Shown here: positions 41,320 through 52,878 of the stretch, piece after piece
How the letters are laid out: each line of letters begins with the position of its first letter
Numbering within the stretch: position 1 is the stretch's first letter
Assembly: GCF_023898315.1 (NCBI RefSeq)
Contig: NC_064614.1
Span: forward strand, 503,022,109-503,086,108
Source of the DNA: Schistocerca nitens
Lineage: Eukaryota; Arthropoda; Insecta; Orthoptera; Acrididae
DNA: 64,000 bases
Direction of reading: 5' to 3'
The notes under the pieces: model-generated
What the model saw: the letters and a program-made list of their open reading frames with translations, nothing else
Told to the model about the DNA's origin: nothing
The model's database searches: none
Program-made: the position numbers and the translations under genes

Positions 41320-42660
41320 CGGGTGATTAAAATAAGAAACAACAGATTTCGCGCCGGCCATGCGGTTCTAGGCGCTTCAGTCTGGAAACGCGTGACAGCT
41401 AGGGTCGCAGGTTCGAATCCTGCCTCGGGCATGGATGTGTGTGATGTCTTTAGGTTAGTTAGGTTTAAGTAGTTCTTAGTTCTACGGGACTGATGACCAC
41501 AGATGTTAAGTCCCATTGTGCTCAGAGCCATTTGAACAGATTTCACTTGGTTATTACAGCAAACTATAAAAGAAAGAAACACAATGCGCTTGTCACTGGA
41601 TAGAGAAAGGTTCAGAGATCTGACATATCTGCTCTGCTCTTTGTTTGTAGCAGCACGTCGACTAGATTACAAGAGAAATTATTTTGTGTTTCGAAATTTA
41701 TGCGAAGTCAGCCCATTGTTCGAGTGCAACGAACATTCCATCGTCATTTCGCCAAGAAGCCACCTCTGCGCGATCAGTTTTAAGAACGGCACCCAAAATT
41801 CTTGGAAATTGGTTGCATGTTCAATGGCAAGAGTACTGGTCAACTTCGCACGTGTGATAGCAATGCGAGCGTATCCAAGATGAGTTCAAGTGGAGTCCTC
41901 GGCAGTCCACAAGGCGGACAGTCGAGGAACTTCAACTTCCTCAACAACGCTGTGGTGTGTTCTGAAACGACGCCTGAACATGAAACCTTACAAGTTGCAA
42001 TTACGGCAGAAATTGCGCCCCGGTGATCATAACAGAAGGTAAGAATTTTGCATTTCACTTCTCCAGAATACGGCAGAGGACACTTTTTCCGAACGACTCA
42101 TCTTTACGGACGAATCGACGTTTCGTATATTGGGTAAAGTAAATCCCATAATGTAAAAATTTGGGAGTCACAAAATCTTGGCATAGTCAAGAGATTCAGC
42201 GAAACAGAAGGTGTTCCGTACCGTTTCTGTTCACGAAGTTTAGGACCTTTCTTTTTAGCGGAGGAGACTGTGACAGGAATGTTTTACATGGTCATGCTGC
42301 AAAATTGGTTGTTTTCCCAACTTAACGAAGATTTCAATAGTTTCATTTTTATGCATGACGGTGCCTCTCCTTCCTTTCATCTTGAAGTGCGGCGTTATCT
42401 TCCACGGCCTTGGATTGTAAGAGGTAGACAACAGAATTTTTTCATTGCTTTTGGCCTTCCAGATAACCAGAACTCACACACTGCAGTTTTTTTCTCTGAG
42501 GATACATGAAAGTCAGACTCTTTCTCCAACCTATGGCGGCTACTCTTCAAGAGCTGACAAATCGAACTTTTAAAAGTGTCGATTCATGTGTGGAATGAAA
42601 TGGACTACCCTTTCGATGTTTCTCGAGCAACACATGGTGCTCATGTTGAGTTTATTGTAT
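41320..42660 (+). pseudogene. Mariner/IS630-type transposon, interrupted by a SINE
   Basis: The left end reads accgggtgattaaaataaga, typical of this transposon group. The SINE at 41351-41534 splits the leader. Transposase pieces follow in changing frames. An N-terminal patch with CNEHSIV-type sequence lies near 41720. STTLWCVLKRRLNMKPYKLQ-like residues fall at about 41930-42000. FTDESTFRILGKV with the first Asp is at about 42095-42140, and GPFFLAEETVTGMFYMVMLQ at 42240-42300. FIFMHDGASPSFHLEVRRYL with the second Asp is at 42345-42405. Several stops and shifts are present. The right terminal repeat was not found. Confidence 0.75.
41351..41534 (+). mobile_element. tRNA-derived SINE (family 1), short head
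   Basis: B box ggttcgaatcc is at 41410-41420 and the family-1 tail follows. The A box is damaged by a deletion (gccggccatgcggttctagg). A perfect 10-bp target duplication, aacagatttc, lies at 41341-41350 and 41535-41544. Confidence 0.93.
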
Positions 42661-43065
42661 AGTGTCTGTGTGAACATAAAGCTTCGAACCTTCCTCTATC
42701 CAGTGACGTGAGCAACGTGTTTCTATTTTCCATAGTTTGTCAGTAATAAAGAACTGAAATCTCTTCTTTCTTTTTGACTCACTCACAACATTTTTAAGCA
42801 CCCACACATGTGACGGTGCAGAATTACGAGTATAGAAGTACTGACTTGTAAGTTGCAAACGGCGGAAATCAGCAGATTGTGGTATAAACGACAGAGTGTA
42901 CGTAGCGGCCAGGGTGGAGGATGGAACTGTCCTCTTGACAAAGGTACTGTAGGAGTGTCTGGCGGAAGAGCGACACGGCCGCTCCACTTCCCCAAGTGCG
43001 TGAACGATTAGTCGAGTAGGGTGAGCAGCCGCGAACCTCGGCTCCCGCTCGAACACACGCTTTTA
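42661..43065. other. No recognisable feature
   Basis: A 134-codon minus-strand ORF (42652-43056) overlaps the transposon end and has no known motif. Confidence 0.35.
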
Positions 43066-43130
43066 ATCTGCCAGCAGGTTTTCAGATCAGTGAACAGTCC
43101 GCTGCAAAGCGAAAATTCATTATGGGAATT
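43066..43130 (+). repeat. Fragment related to the repeat at 19108
   Basis: The sequence cttttaatctgccagcaggt followed by gtccgctgcaaagcgaaaat matches the junction region I associate with the abundant repeat whose body is at 19108-19331. It is short and diverged. Confidence 0.45.
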
Positions 43131-43260
43131 GTAGCTACATGTGGCCTTATTGGAAATTAATAAATAATAAATTTGACAGGTCGGTGCATATCGGCATGAA
43201 AGTTTAAATAATTTCGTAGAGAATTACTTTGAAAATAATAAAAATAGTTAAACGTAAGGT

Positions 43261-46200
43261 CCATGAACCATGGACCTTGCCGTTGGTGGGGAGGCTTGCG
43301 TGCCTCAGCGATACAGATGGCCGTACCGTAGGTGCAACCACAACGGAGGGGTATCTGTTGAGAGGCCAGACAAACATGTGGTTCCTGAAGAGGGGCAGCA
43401 GCCTTTTCAGTAGTTGCAGGGGCAACAGTCTGGATGATTGACTGATCTGGCCTTGTAACATTAACCAAAACGGCCTTGCTGTGCTGGTACTGCGAACGGC
43501 TGAAAGCAAGGGGAAACTACAGCCGTAATTTTTCCCGAGGACATGCAGCTTTACATGCAGCTTTACTGTATGATTAAATGACGATGGCGTCCTCTTGGGT
43601 AAAATATTCCGGAGGTAAAATAGTCCCCCATTCGGATCTCCGGGCGGGGACTACTCAAGAGGACGTCGTTATCAGGAGAAAGAAAACTGGCAATCTACGG
43701 ATCGGAGCGTGGAATGTCAGATCCCTTAATCGGGCAGGTAGGTTAGAAAATTTAAAAAGGGAAATGGATAGGTTAAAGTTAGATATAGTGGGAATTAGTG
43801 AAGTTCGGTGGCAGGAGGAATAAGACTTTTGGTCAGGTGATTACAGGGTTATAAATACAAAATCAAATAGAGGTAATGCAGGAGTAGGTTTAATAATGAA
43901 TAAAAAAATAGGAGTGCGGGTTAGCTACTACAAACAGCATAGTGAACGCATTATTGTGGCCAAGATAGACACAAAGCCCATGCCTACTACAGTAGTACAA
44001 GTTTATATGCCAACTAGCTCTGCAGATGATGAAGAAATTGATGAAATGTATGACGAGATAAAAGAAATTATTCAGGTAGTGAAGGGAGACGAAAATTTAA
44101 TAGTCATGGGTGACTGGAATTCGTCAGTAGGAAAAGGGAGAGAAGGAAACGTAGTAGGTGAATATGGATTGGGGGGAAGAAATGAAAGAGGAAGCCGCCT
44201 TGTAGAATTTTGCACAGAGCATAACTTAATCATAGCTAACACTTGGTTCAAGAATCATAAAAGAAGGTTGTATACCTGGAAGAATCCTGGAGATACTAAT
44301 AGGTATCAGATAGATTATATAATGGTAAGACAGAGATTTAGGAACCAGGTTTTAAATTGTAAGACATTTCCAGGGGCTGATGTGGATTCTGACCACAATC
44401 TATTGGTTATGAACTGCAGATTGAAACTGAAGAAACTGCAAAAAGGTGGGAATTTAAGGAGATGGGGACCTGGATAAACTGAAAGAACCAGAGGTTGTAG
44501 AGAATTTCAGGGAGAGCATAAGGGAACAATTGACAGGAATGGGGGAAAGAAATACAGTAGAAGAAGAATGGGTAGCTCTGAGGGATGAAGTAGTGAAGGC
44601 AGCAGAGGATCAAGTAGGTAAAAAGACGAGGGCTAATAGAAATCCTTGGGTAACAGAAGAAATATTGAATTTAATTGATGAAAGGAGAAAATACAAAAAT
44701 GCAGTAAATGAAGCAGGCAAAAGGGAATACAAACGTCTCAAAAATGAGATCGACAGAAAGTGCAAAATGGCTAAGCAGGGATGGCTAGAGGACAAATGTA
44801 AGGATGTAGAGGCTTGTCTCACTAGGGGTAAGATAGATACTGCCTACAGGAAAATTAAAGAGACCTTTGGAGAGAAGAGAACCACTTGTATGAATATCAA
44901 GAGCTCAGATGGCAACCCAGTTCTAAGCAAAGAAAAGAAGGCAGAAAGGTGGAAGGAGTATATAGAGGGTTTATACAAGGGTGATGTACTTGAGGACAAT
45001 ATTATGGAAATGGAAGAGGATGTAGATGAAGATGAAATGGGAGATAAGATACTGCGTGAAGAGTTTGACAGAGCACTGAAAGACCTGAGTCGAAACAAGG
45101 CCCCGGGAGTAGACAACATTCCATTAGAACTACTGATGGCCTTGGGAGAGCCAGTCATGACAAAACTCTACCATCTGGTGAGCAAGATGTATGAAACAGG
45201 TGAAATACCCACAGACTTCAAGAAGAATATAATAATTCCAATCCCAAAGAAGGCAGGTGTTGACAGATGTGAAAATTACCGAACTATCAGTTTAATAAGT
45301 CACAGCTGCAAAATACTAACGCGAATTCTTTACAGACGAATGGAAAAACTGGTAGAAGCGGACCTCGGGTAAGATCAGTTTGGATTCCGTAGAAATGTTG
45401 GAACACGAGAGGCAATACTAACCTTACGACTTATCTTAGAAGAAAAATTAAGAAAAGGCAAACCTACATTTCTAGCATTTGTAGACTTAGAGAAAGCTTT
45501 TGACAACGTTAACTGGAATACTCTCTTTCAAATTCTGAAGGTGGCAGGGGTAAAATACAGGGAGCGAAAGGCTATTTACAATTTGTACAGAAACCAGATG
45601 GCAGTTATAAGAGTCGAGGGGCATGAAAGGGAAGCAGTGGTTGGGAAAGGAGTGAGACAGGGTTGTAGCCTCTCCCTGATGTTATTCAATCTGTATATTG
45701 AGCAAGCAGTAAAGGAAACAAATGAAAAATTCGGAGTAGGTATTAAAATTCATGGAGAAGAAGTAAAAACTTTGAGGTTCGCCGATGACATTGTAATTCT
45801 GTCAGAGACAGCAAAGGACTTGGAAGAGCAGTTGAACGGAATGGAGAGTGTCTTGAAAGGAGGATATAAGATGAATATCAACAAAAGCAAAACGAGGATA
45901 ATGGAATGTAGTCAAATTAAATCGGGTGATGCTGAGGGGATTAGATTAGGAAATGAGACACTTAAAGTAGTAAAGGAATTTTGCTATTTAGGGAGTAAAA
46001 TAACTGATGATGGTCGAAGTAGAGAAGATATAAAATGTAGACTGGCAATGGCAAGGAAATCGTTTCTGAAGAAGAGAAAATTGTTAACATCGAGTATAGA
46101 TTTAAGTGTCAGGAAGTCGTTTCTGAAAGTATTTGTATGGAGTGTAGCCATGTATGGAAGTGAAACATGGACGATAACCAGTTTGGACAAGAAGAGAATA

Positions 46201-46562
46201 GAAGCTTTCGAAATGTGGTGCTACAGAAGAATGCTGAAGATAAGGTTGGTAGATCACGTAACTAATGAGGAGGTATTGAATAGGATTGGGGAGAAGAGAA
46301 GTTTGTGGCACAACTTGACTAGAAGAAGGGATCGGTTGGTAGGACATGTTTTAAGGCATCAAGGGATCACAAATTTAGCATTGGAGGGCAGCGTGGAGGG
46401 TAAAAATCGTAGAGGGAGACCAAGAGATGAATACACTAAGCAGATTCAGAAGGATGTAGGTTGCAGTAGGTACTGGGAGATGAAGAAGCTTGCACAGGAT
46501 AGAGTAACATGGAGAGCTGCATCAAACCAGTCTCAGGACTGAAGACCACAACAACAACAACA
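43261..46562 (+). mobile_element. Full-length RTE-type LINE (copy 2)
   Basis: It begins ccatgaaccatggaccttgc, the same leader as copy 1, and ends in a CAA tail at 46547-46562. A duplicated 17-base piece in its leader (catgcagctttac twice at 43542-43566) is absent from copy 1. A possible 5-bp target duplication, aaggt, is at 43256-43260 and 46562-46566, much shorter than that of copy 1 and less convincing. Confidence 0.92.
43578..46542 (+). pseudogene. LINE endonuclease-reverse transcriptase, two stops and one frameshift
   Basis: The protein aligns end to end with the 987-residue ORF of copy 1. It is broken at 43821-43823 (TAA where copy 1 has a Gln codon after RWQEE). It is broken again near 44463-44466 by one extra G in a G run, and at 45370-45372 by TAA where copy 1 has Glu after EADLG. 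Endonuclease motifs GDWNSSVG and SDHNLL are retained. RT motif C is the canonical FADD, and motif A reads FVDLEKAFD with the catalytic Asp kept. It is inactive, but it shows the ancestral state of residues altered in copy 1. Confidence 0.93.
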
Positions 46563-46566
46563 AGGT

Positions 46567-48289
46567 AAATTCTGTCCACAGGCCCTGGCGGGCCCATCAG
46601 TACTGTCCGACCACCGTCTCATCCTCTGCCAATGACGTCATTTTGATATAAATATCTTCAAAGTTGCCAGATAACTCGAAAAACTAGTTCACTACTTTCA
46701 CATCACTAACTCTGTCCAGGACATATTCCCCTTTTTTGTGCTGTGATACGAGCATTTTCCATTTGGTTCCCAGTTTTTATTGTAACTATGATTTTTGACA
46801 TTAGGCAGCCATAGCTTGGCAACGTATGTAGATTTTTGTTGGCTCGGTCGACGACTGACGTGGTATAGGCTTTTTTAGTGTCGCTCGAATCACTTAACTC
46901 GAGTTGGGCATCATTAGTCTGGCTCCTCTACAGTTACCTGCTTGGCGTGGTTGAACCTGTCCAGTGCAGGCTACCGTGTCATCAGAGCACACAAGTCTCA
47001 CCACCTCATCAAGGTCACGTGCTTGCTAAATATTTTTGTTCTACTTTTTATTCCCTAAATTTTTATAAATTTTTTGTAATTTTGCTATTTTGTTTTATTT
47101 TTTTTAAATTTTTGTAATTTTGTAACTTTTTATTGGTTGTTTTTATTCTTTGTTTTGTAGTTACATTCATTTTATTGAAATGGATGTGGGACTGTGTATG
47201 TCAATACAAGAAAAATAATCATAAGTACTTAATACAGTGCACAAAATAACAGCAATAAATACGATACCGAGCGAAATGTTAAATACTGCGCAAATTTTAG
47301 GCTAATAATGTATGTAAGTAGTTCTTATATTCCGTATGTAAAAGCTTACTATACTATCATATTATATAGATAAACATACTTAAAAGCTTATTGCATCGCA
47401 TGCTGAACGATTCTTGCAACAAATAATAAACTATTGAAAAGTATACATCATCTTATTATATCTTACCTTAAAATCACTTTCACTGTTTGTTTAAAGTATA
47501 CAATATCAAAAACTGAAAATTAAAACACGGCTGCTTCAAAAACTCACGTGGATGGTTTTGGTGCGAAATGTTACACTGAATTAAATATGAGCCAATTGGT
47601 TGGAGCAAGCAGAAGATCTGCGAAACAATGTATGCACGACGACATACTGTCAAGTTTTCGGTCTTGTGCGAAAGCTGGCGAAATTAAGCTTGTTTTGTCC
47701 GAAAATAGATTTTCTACAACATAGCATAGTAGCTTTTGAAGAAAACGCAGTCAAATTTTTTCTTTTGGTTACGAATATGGTGAATTTTTTCTGACAACTG
47801 TTTTTATAGCAATTTTCGCAATAATTATCATCAATAATGCTTTAAATGCTTGATCATACAGTTTATCATTCTGTACCGGATTGGATATAATTCTGGTTTG
47901 GTACGTGCCTAGTTTTGTACCTCCAAAGATTTTTCAATGATTTCAAGCCACAAAGCAAGCAAAATTTTTAACGTATAAAAGACGAGACGATAAACAACTG
48001 TAACAAATTCTTAAGAAACTCTTCTTATATTCACTATAAGAATATATTTTGTACTAGCTTTGAGTCCACTGCTTCTCTCGTGTAAAGTATATGGTCTGCA
48101 CATATTTTTTTTTCTTTAATCGAGTGTTTATGTTGTTCATAAATTGCAACACCTCCTAAACTTTTCACGGTAATTAAGACCATAGAACCAACGTCTTTTC
48201 CGAATGTGCACCCGACCAAACAGTGATTCTGGTAGCCGGAGCCTGAGGTTGCTGTTAACTCTGCCTTTTGAATTCTTGTAGTGATACTT
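46567..48289. other. Mostly no recognisable feature
   Basis: The first 80 bp (46580-46650, gggcccatcagtactgtccg, cgtctcatcctctgccaatg) resemble the tail module of the 5S-related repeat. The rest is A+T-rich, including T-rich runs at 47040-47160, with no motif. Confidence 0.4.
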
Positions 48290-49010
48290 ACATAAAATCT
48301 TTCATACCCTAACTCATATTTCTTTAGTAGTCAAATACAAATTTTGATAGAATTATCTTTAAATATCTTTAAATTTAATGAAATATTTTGATAAAATTTT
48401 TCATCCCTTCCTTCACGCCCTTGTGGGACGAATTTCCAAAAAATTTAAACATGCATTTTTTTCATTTCCAACCGAGAAGAAAAATACAAATTTTCAGACA
48501 TTCAGGTTCAAAAGTGCTTTCACAATGAAATATTTCCATACAAACTTTCATACTATAATTTTACTCCCATAGGGCTTGAATTTCCAAAAACACTGGAAAA
48601 CGTAACTTTTTTATTTCTAACCAAGAAGCCAAATAAGAATTTTCTTGGATTAAGCTTTAAAACTACTTTCATAATGCAATATTTTCATGAAGATCTTCAT
48701 TGGGGTTGAATTTCCAAACAACCGCCTCTAACCGAGAAATCAAACACAAATTTTCATGGATGTAGCTTTAGAAATGCTTTAGTAGAACTTAAGTAACAAT
48801 TTATTTTCAAAATAAACGCTCACGAACTGAGTTTCCAAAAGTGCTAAAGCACTTTCTTTTTTTTAGTCACTAACCGTGAAATCAAATACCAGTGTTCGTA
48901 GTTCCAACTTCGATATTGCCTAAACAACGAAATATTTTCAAAAAACCGTTAATCCCCTACTTCACCTACTTAGGCACGGAATTTCGAACAGTCAAACTCA
49001 CCTGAACTGA
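48290..49010. repeat. Diverged tandem repeat array
   Basis: The phrase gaatttccaaa or a close variant recurs at 48430, 48578, 48708, 48829 and 48979, at intervals of about 120-150 bp. Between the marks, caaattttca, aaatattttca and ctaaccgagaaatcaaa also recur in the same order. This makes about five units, old enough that they differ at many positions. Confidence 0.8.
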
Positions 49011-49084
49011 AAAATTTAATTTCTACATTCGGTTGGAGTACTTTCTAGAAGTATCCAAAAATGGCAAGAAGCATTTTGCTGGAA

Positions 49085-49522
49085 TGTTCTGCAGCTGTAT
49101 ATATACTGAAAGTGTTCTGGCCCGAGGCAGTTCCCTCCGCGCTCTTGTATGAAGTGCTGAATAAACCTTCGTTAAGTGAAGTTAGTGTTCGTCATTCGTC
49201 TAATTACACCTTCCTCTACGTGACATTATTCTGGTGGAGGCGCCGGGTATTGGAACTTGCGATACCGCACATTATCGACGACACAGTGGCTCCCATCAGG
49301 CCACGACAGACCCGCCGTTTACGTGGAGAGGAACTCGAGTTCGAGCCATCTTCAACAGATCGCGATCTATCGGAGACAGAAGAAGGAGAGGACGTCACGA
49401 TGACAGCAACTGTGTGCCACCACATGAGACATCCTTCCGGCTTCTCTGGTGACGATGACCAAGATCCAAACAAGTGGCCGAAGGTATATGAGCGAATAGC
49501 CAAATTTAAGAAATGGGGATGA
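49085..49522 (+). mobile_element. Gypsy-type LTR retrotransposon fragment (LTR end, leader, gag start)
   Basis: A TATA-like tgtatatata (49097) and an AATAAA signal (49161) precede an LTR-like end near 49215. A tggtggaggcgccggg stretch (49232-49247) then looks like a primer-binding-site region. The ORF that follows ends DDDQDPNKWPKVYERIAKFK and stops at 49522. That resembles the start of a gypsy-class gag protein, which packages the element's RNA in a capsid. Only this 5' part is present; pol is absent. The LTR start is not defined. The domain call depends on one short motif and the surrounding order. Confidence 0.55.
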
Positions 49523-49929
49523 CAGGACAGTTTATGAGATGTTTTTCATTAACGTATCGTGCACAAATTTCAGTAGCAAAATAATTTTAATATTCTGCTA
49601 AATTTGAGGTCACAATACAGAGGAAACAAACGGAGCGGCGTAGAAGCCGACGGAAGAAAGCCAAGACGAGGAAGAAGGCCTGCACGTACCGACGACGCTA
49701 CAACAGAGTTGTGCGGCGGCCATCTTCGAGAGGACAAGAGACTTCGTTCAGATCTAATATCAGCGCAAAAATGCTCCTATTGGAGCATAAAAAATACGAA
49801 TATGTCCCTGTTTATTTAGAAGCGTCTGACTAAAAATCGGGGCACCAGCTGCCTCATTCTACCATCCTCAGCAGCTTGAAGGATTTTCCCAAAAATTGTG
49901 GCATGCTAACATATTCGCGCTATTTATAT
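49523..49929. other. No recognisable feature
   Basis: This is unnamed sequence after the gag fragment. An arginine-rich 71-codon ORF (49604-49819) has no known motif. Confidence 0.35.
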
Positions 49930-50540
49930 CATCTCTAACTCCCACAATTTCCCTAACTGTAACTCACTCACACCGAGTAGTTCACCGCTGTAAGTCGCTC
50001 ATAACCATCCAAGCCCACTTGCCTTTTCTCACTCACTCATGCAGCTCAACTGCTTGTAATTATCTCTCTGTGTCACATCCACAGTCTCCTTCGTTCTGTA
50101 CTACTACCACAGCCTCCCCTCACTGTCACTGTCTCCCTCTTGTTCTCTCTTACTACTAATACCTCATTCCTTCCTTCCCACTGCTGCTGTCTCTTCTCGC
50201 TGTCACTAATTCTTCCTTCCACGTTGTCATTCTCACATACTCAGTTTCTCATTATCACTGGCTATCACCCACTTCCACTTTCTCTATCCCTTTATTCTTG
50301 CTCCCTCCTCCCCCCCTCCCCTCCCCCCCCCCGGCACTGTGACTCCTTCACTCTCTTCCTAACAACACTGTTCTGTCACTGTCAACTGTCTTCCACTGCC
50401 AGTATGTGCATCTGCTTCTGTCACACTGCCATGGTTTCCTTCGATCGTTCTGTAATACTTTCTTCCAGTATTTATTACTTTTCCGTCTCTTTGCTACTGT
50501 CACTGTCTTCTTCTCCTGCAGCACAAAAAGTCGAATATGT
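49930..50540. repeat. Pyrimidine-rich low-complexity tract
   Basis: The plus strand is dominated by C and T, with repeated ctcact, cactgtc and cttcc words and a C run near 50312-50332. The long ORFs across it are products of base composition and not genes. Confidence 0.8.
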
Positions 50541-50739
50541 TAGCTGTGGGTACCCCATTTTGCAGTCAGAATCTTTTAAGTTTACAGGCATATATTCACA
50601 TTATTTGTGCTCCTCTAGGAGTATTTACCACTGTTACCTACCTTTCCCTGCCGCAGCAGAGCATGTAACTCATATGAAAAGAAACGTAATGGTCAGTAAA
50701 ATTTAGACAATTTACTTATATGAAATTCAAATAATGTGA

Positions 50740-51430
50740 AGCTAATTTTACACCTCAGACCGGATTTCAAGTGCAAAATAAATTTTGCATGTGCTTCGAT
50801 ATTACAACAGGAGTTCCCAATTGACAACGTCACTTTATAGACTGTTTTCGCCTCACACCGGATTTTAAGTGCGTATTTTACGTGTACAAGTTGGATAAAT
50901 GTAAATCTCTGGATCTCGGAAACCGATAATGATATGAAGAAAATTTTCAAAGCTGTTTGAGATCGGGATCTTAGAAACACATGGTAAAAATTACAATCAT
51001 TTGCCATGCATAGCCGTCTCGGATTCCTCGGCTGATATGTGGTACAGAAAAAACAAGTTTTTGGGTTGTTACTTGATAATGGATAAAGCTTTATGGATAA
51101 GGCTTTTTGAAAACGGGAGGAGATGGCTCTTCTAGATAAATGCCTAGAGAATACACTGTTAAAAATGAGCAGTTTGCTGCGTTTATTTATTATTTAGATT
51201 TCGCCTCATACCGGATTTTACTTGTAGAAGTAGGGTAACTTTGGAACCCTGCATCTTGGAAACGGATAAAGATACTAAGAAAATTTTCAAGGCAGTTTGA
51301 GATCGGGAGCTTGGGAACATAACAAAAAAATTTCAGCCATTTGCTGTGCGTAGCCTTCATGGAATCCTCCACTGAGTTTTGATCCGCCGGTGACGGAGGA
51401 GATGTAGTAAAAATAACCCTTTTTGTGGGG
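50740..51430. repeat. Diverged direct repeat of about 350 bp
   Basis: The block from 50846 (ttcgcctcacaccggatttt) recurs from 51201 (ttcgcctcataccggatttt). Shared parts include gaagaaaattttcaaagctg / taagaaaattttcaaggcag and gtttgagatcggga. A partial third unit starts near 50748. The units are strongly diverged. Confidence 0.8.
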
Positions 51431-52739
51431 TTTTCCGAATAACCGCCCATGAACTAACGCTGCATCAGCAAGTCCCATCAAGCCCACCGTAGACTACATC
51501 AAATTCAAAAAGAACCAACCAATTTTCTCCATTTGTTTCAGCAGGAGGAAGTGTGTAATATTCATACTTTGACCGTGACACTAAGACTATTCTTCTGTTG
51601 GCTATACAAATGATTCCCAGACCATTGGCTATCCGACATACTATATCCTTTTACCGCTCATAGAACACGAGGTATGTTCAACGGAAGATCCCGTTTTTAT
51701 GCGCGGCGTTTGGACATATTAGATCCGCTTGCTGTCGCGTGCATACTGATAAACAGAGCGATGAACTTACTGGTATAGTACAGTGAAAGTATATTTTCTG
51801 TCTTGGCTGGTGTGTGTATTTTGATGATACAGTTCAGAGTCTATGTTAACTGGAACAGGTCACAGTTACACGTTTCGTTATTTAACTGGGGTTTTGAAAT
51901 TGATATTTATTTTATTGTAACTTCAGAGTTTAATTAACGTGAAGGACCTTAATTACCACAGATAACTAATAAAACTTCTTTTCGTCTTATCTTCCCAATT
52001 TTAGAATTTCTCCTCTGTAAAGAATAAAATGGAACGACTTGAAACGCTGTATAAAATATAGATTATAGAGCATTAAAATTTCAAATGTGACAGAATGATG
52101 CAGTTTGTTGCTCAAAAGATCGGAAGAAAACTAGTGTGACGCTGTTCAACATAGTGACAGAATATAAGGAAAGAGGTGATGGACGGCTCTAACCTTGCTT
52201 CCGGAGGTAGCTGCACTCAGAGTTAAATGGTCGAAACGTGTATTCATGTTCACGGTTATGTTAAATTTCATTACATTTTCATATTTTTAATTAAAGTTTT
52301 TAAAAATATCTTTAGCTTCGGTCTCTTGTTCTTCATCCATAGTTGCGTTGCGTTCAACACGCTGTAATTTTTGGCTGAACAGGCACACTGAAAGGAGGAA
52401 GGCAAGAAGGGTTACTGTGTTTTAACTTCCTCTTAATGACGAACAAGACAGAGGCGGAGAACACCCTCGGACTGAGGAGGAATTGGGAACGAAATTGGCG
52501 TGTCAGATTCAAGGGAACCCTGCCGACGTTTACCTTAAGTGATTTAGTAAAATACAGGAAGGAAAATTGAGACCCCTTTCGCTCGTGAAACGCTGAAAGC
52601 ATGAATTTCGTACAGATTACAGTGAGATAGTTTCGGAAAGCCGGTGCGTTCGACAGAACGTTCTGTGAATTGGGGTTCTACGGCTGTAACTTGAAATAAT
52701 TAACAAGCTCACTTTTTGCTGACACAAATTGGATTGATG
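51431..52739. other. No recognisable feature
   Basis: This is unnamed A+T-rich DNA with only short ORFs. Confidence 0.35.
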
Positions 52740-52878
52740 CTTGGGAGGACGGTGGTTTAAATCACCGTTCAGCCATCCGGATATAGATTTCACATGGATC
52801 TTCTAAATCACATAAAGCGAATGACACGGCTGTATTCCTTCTCCAATCTTTCCTGAATTATAGCTTGTGCTCCGTCTA

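Noticed and set aside
49085..49522. Endogenous virus
   Set aside because: The gag-like motif and LTR features fit an ordinary gypsy-class retrotransposon fragment. No envelope or other viral gene is present.
50140..50706. 188-codon ORF as a real protein
   Set aside because: It lies in a pyrimidine-rich low-complexity tract and encodes mostly Ser, Leu and Pro from CT repeats.
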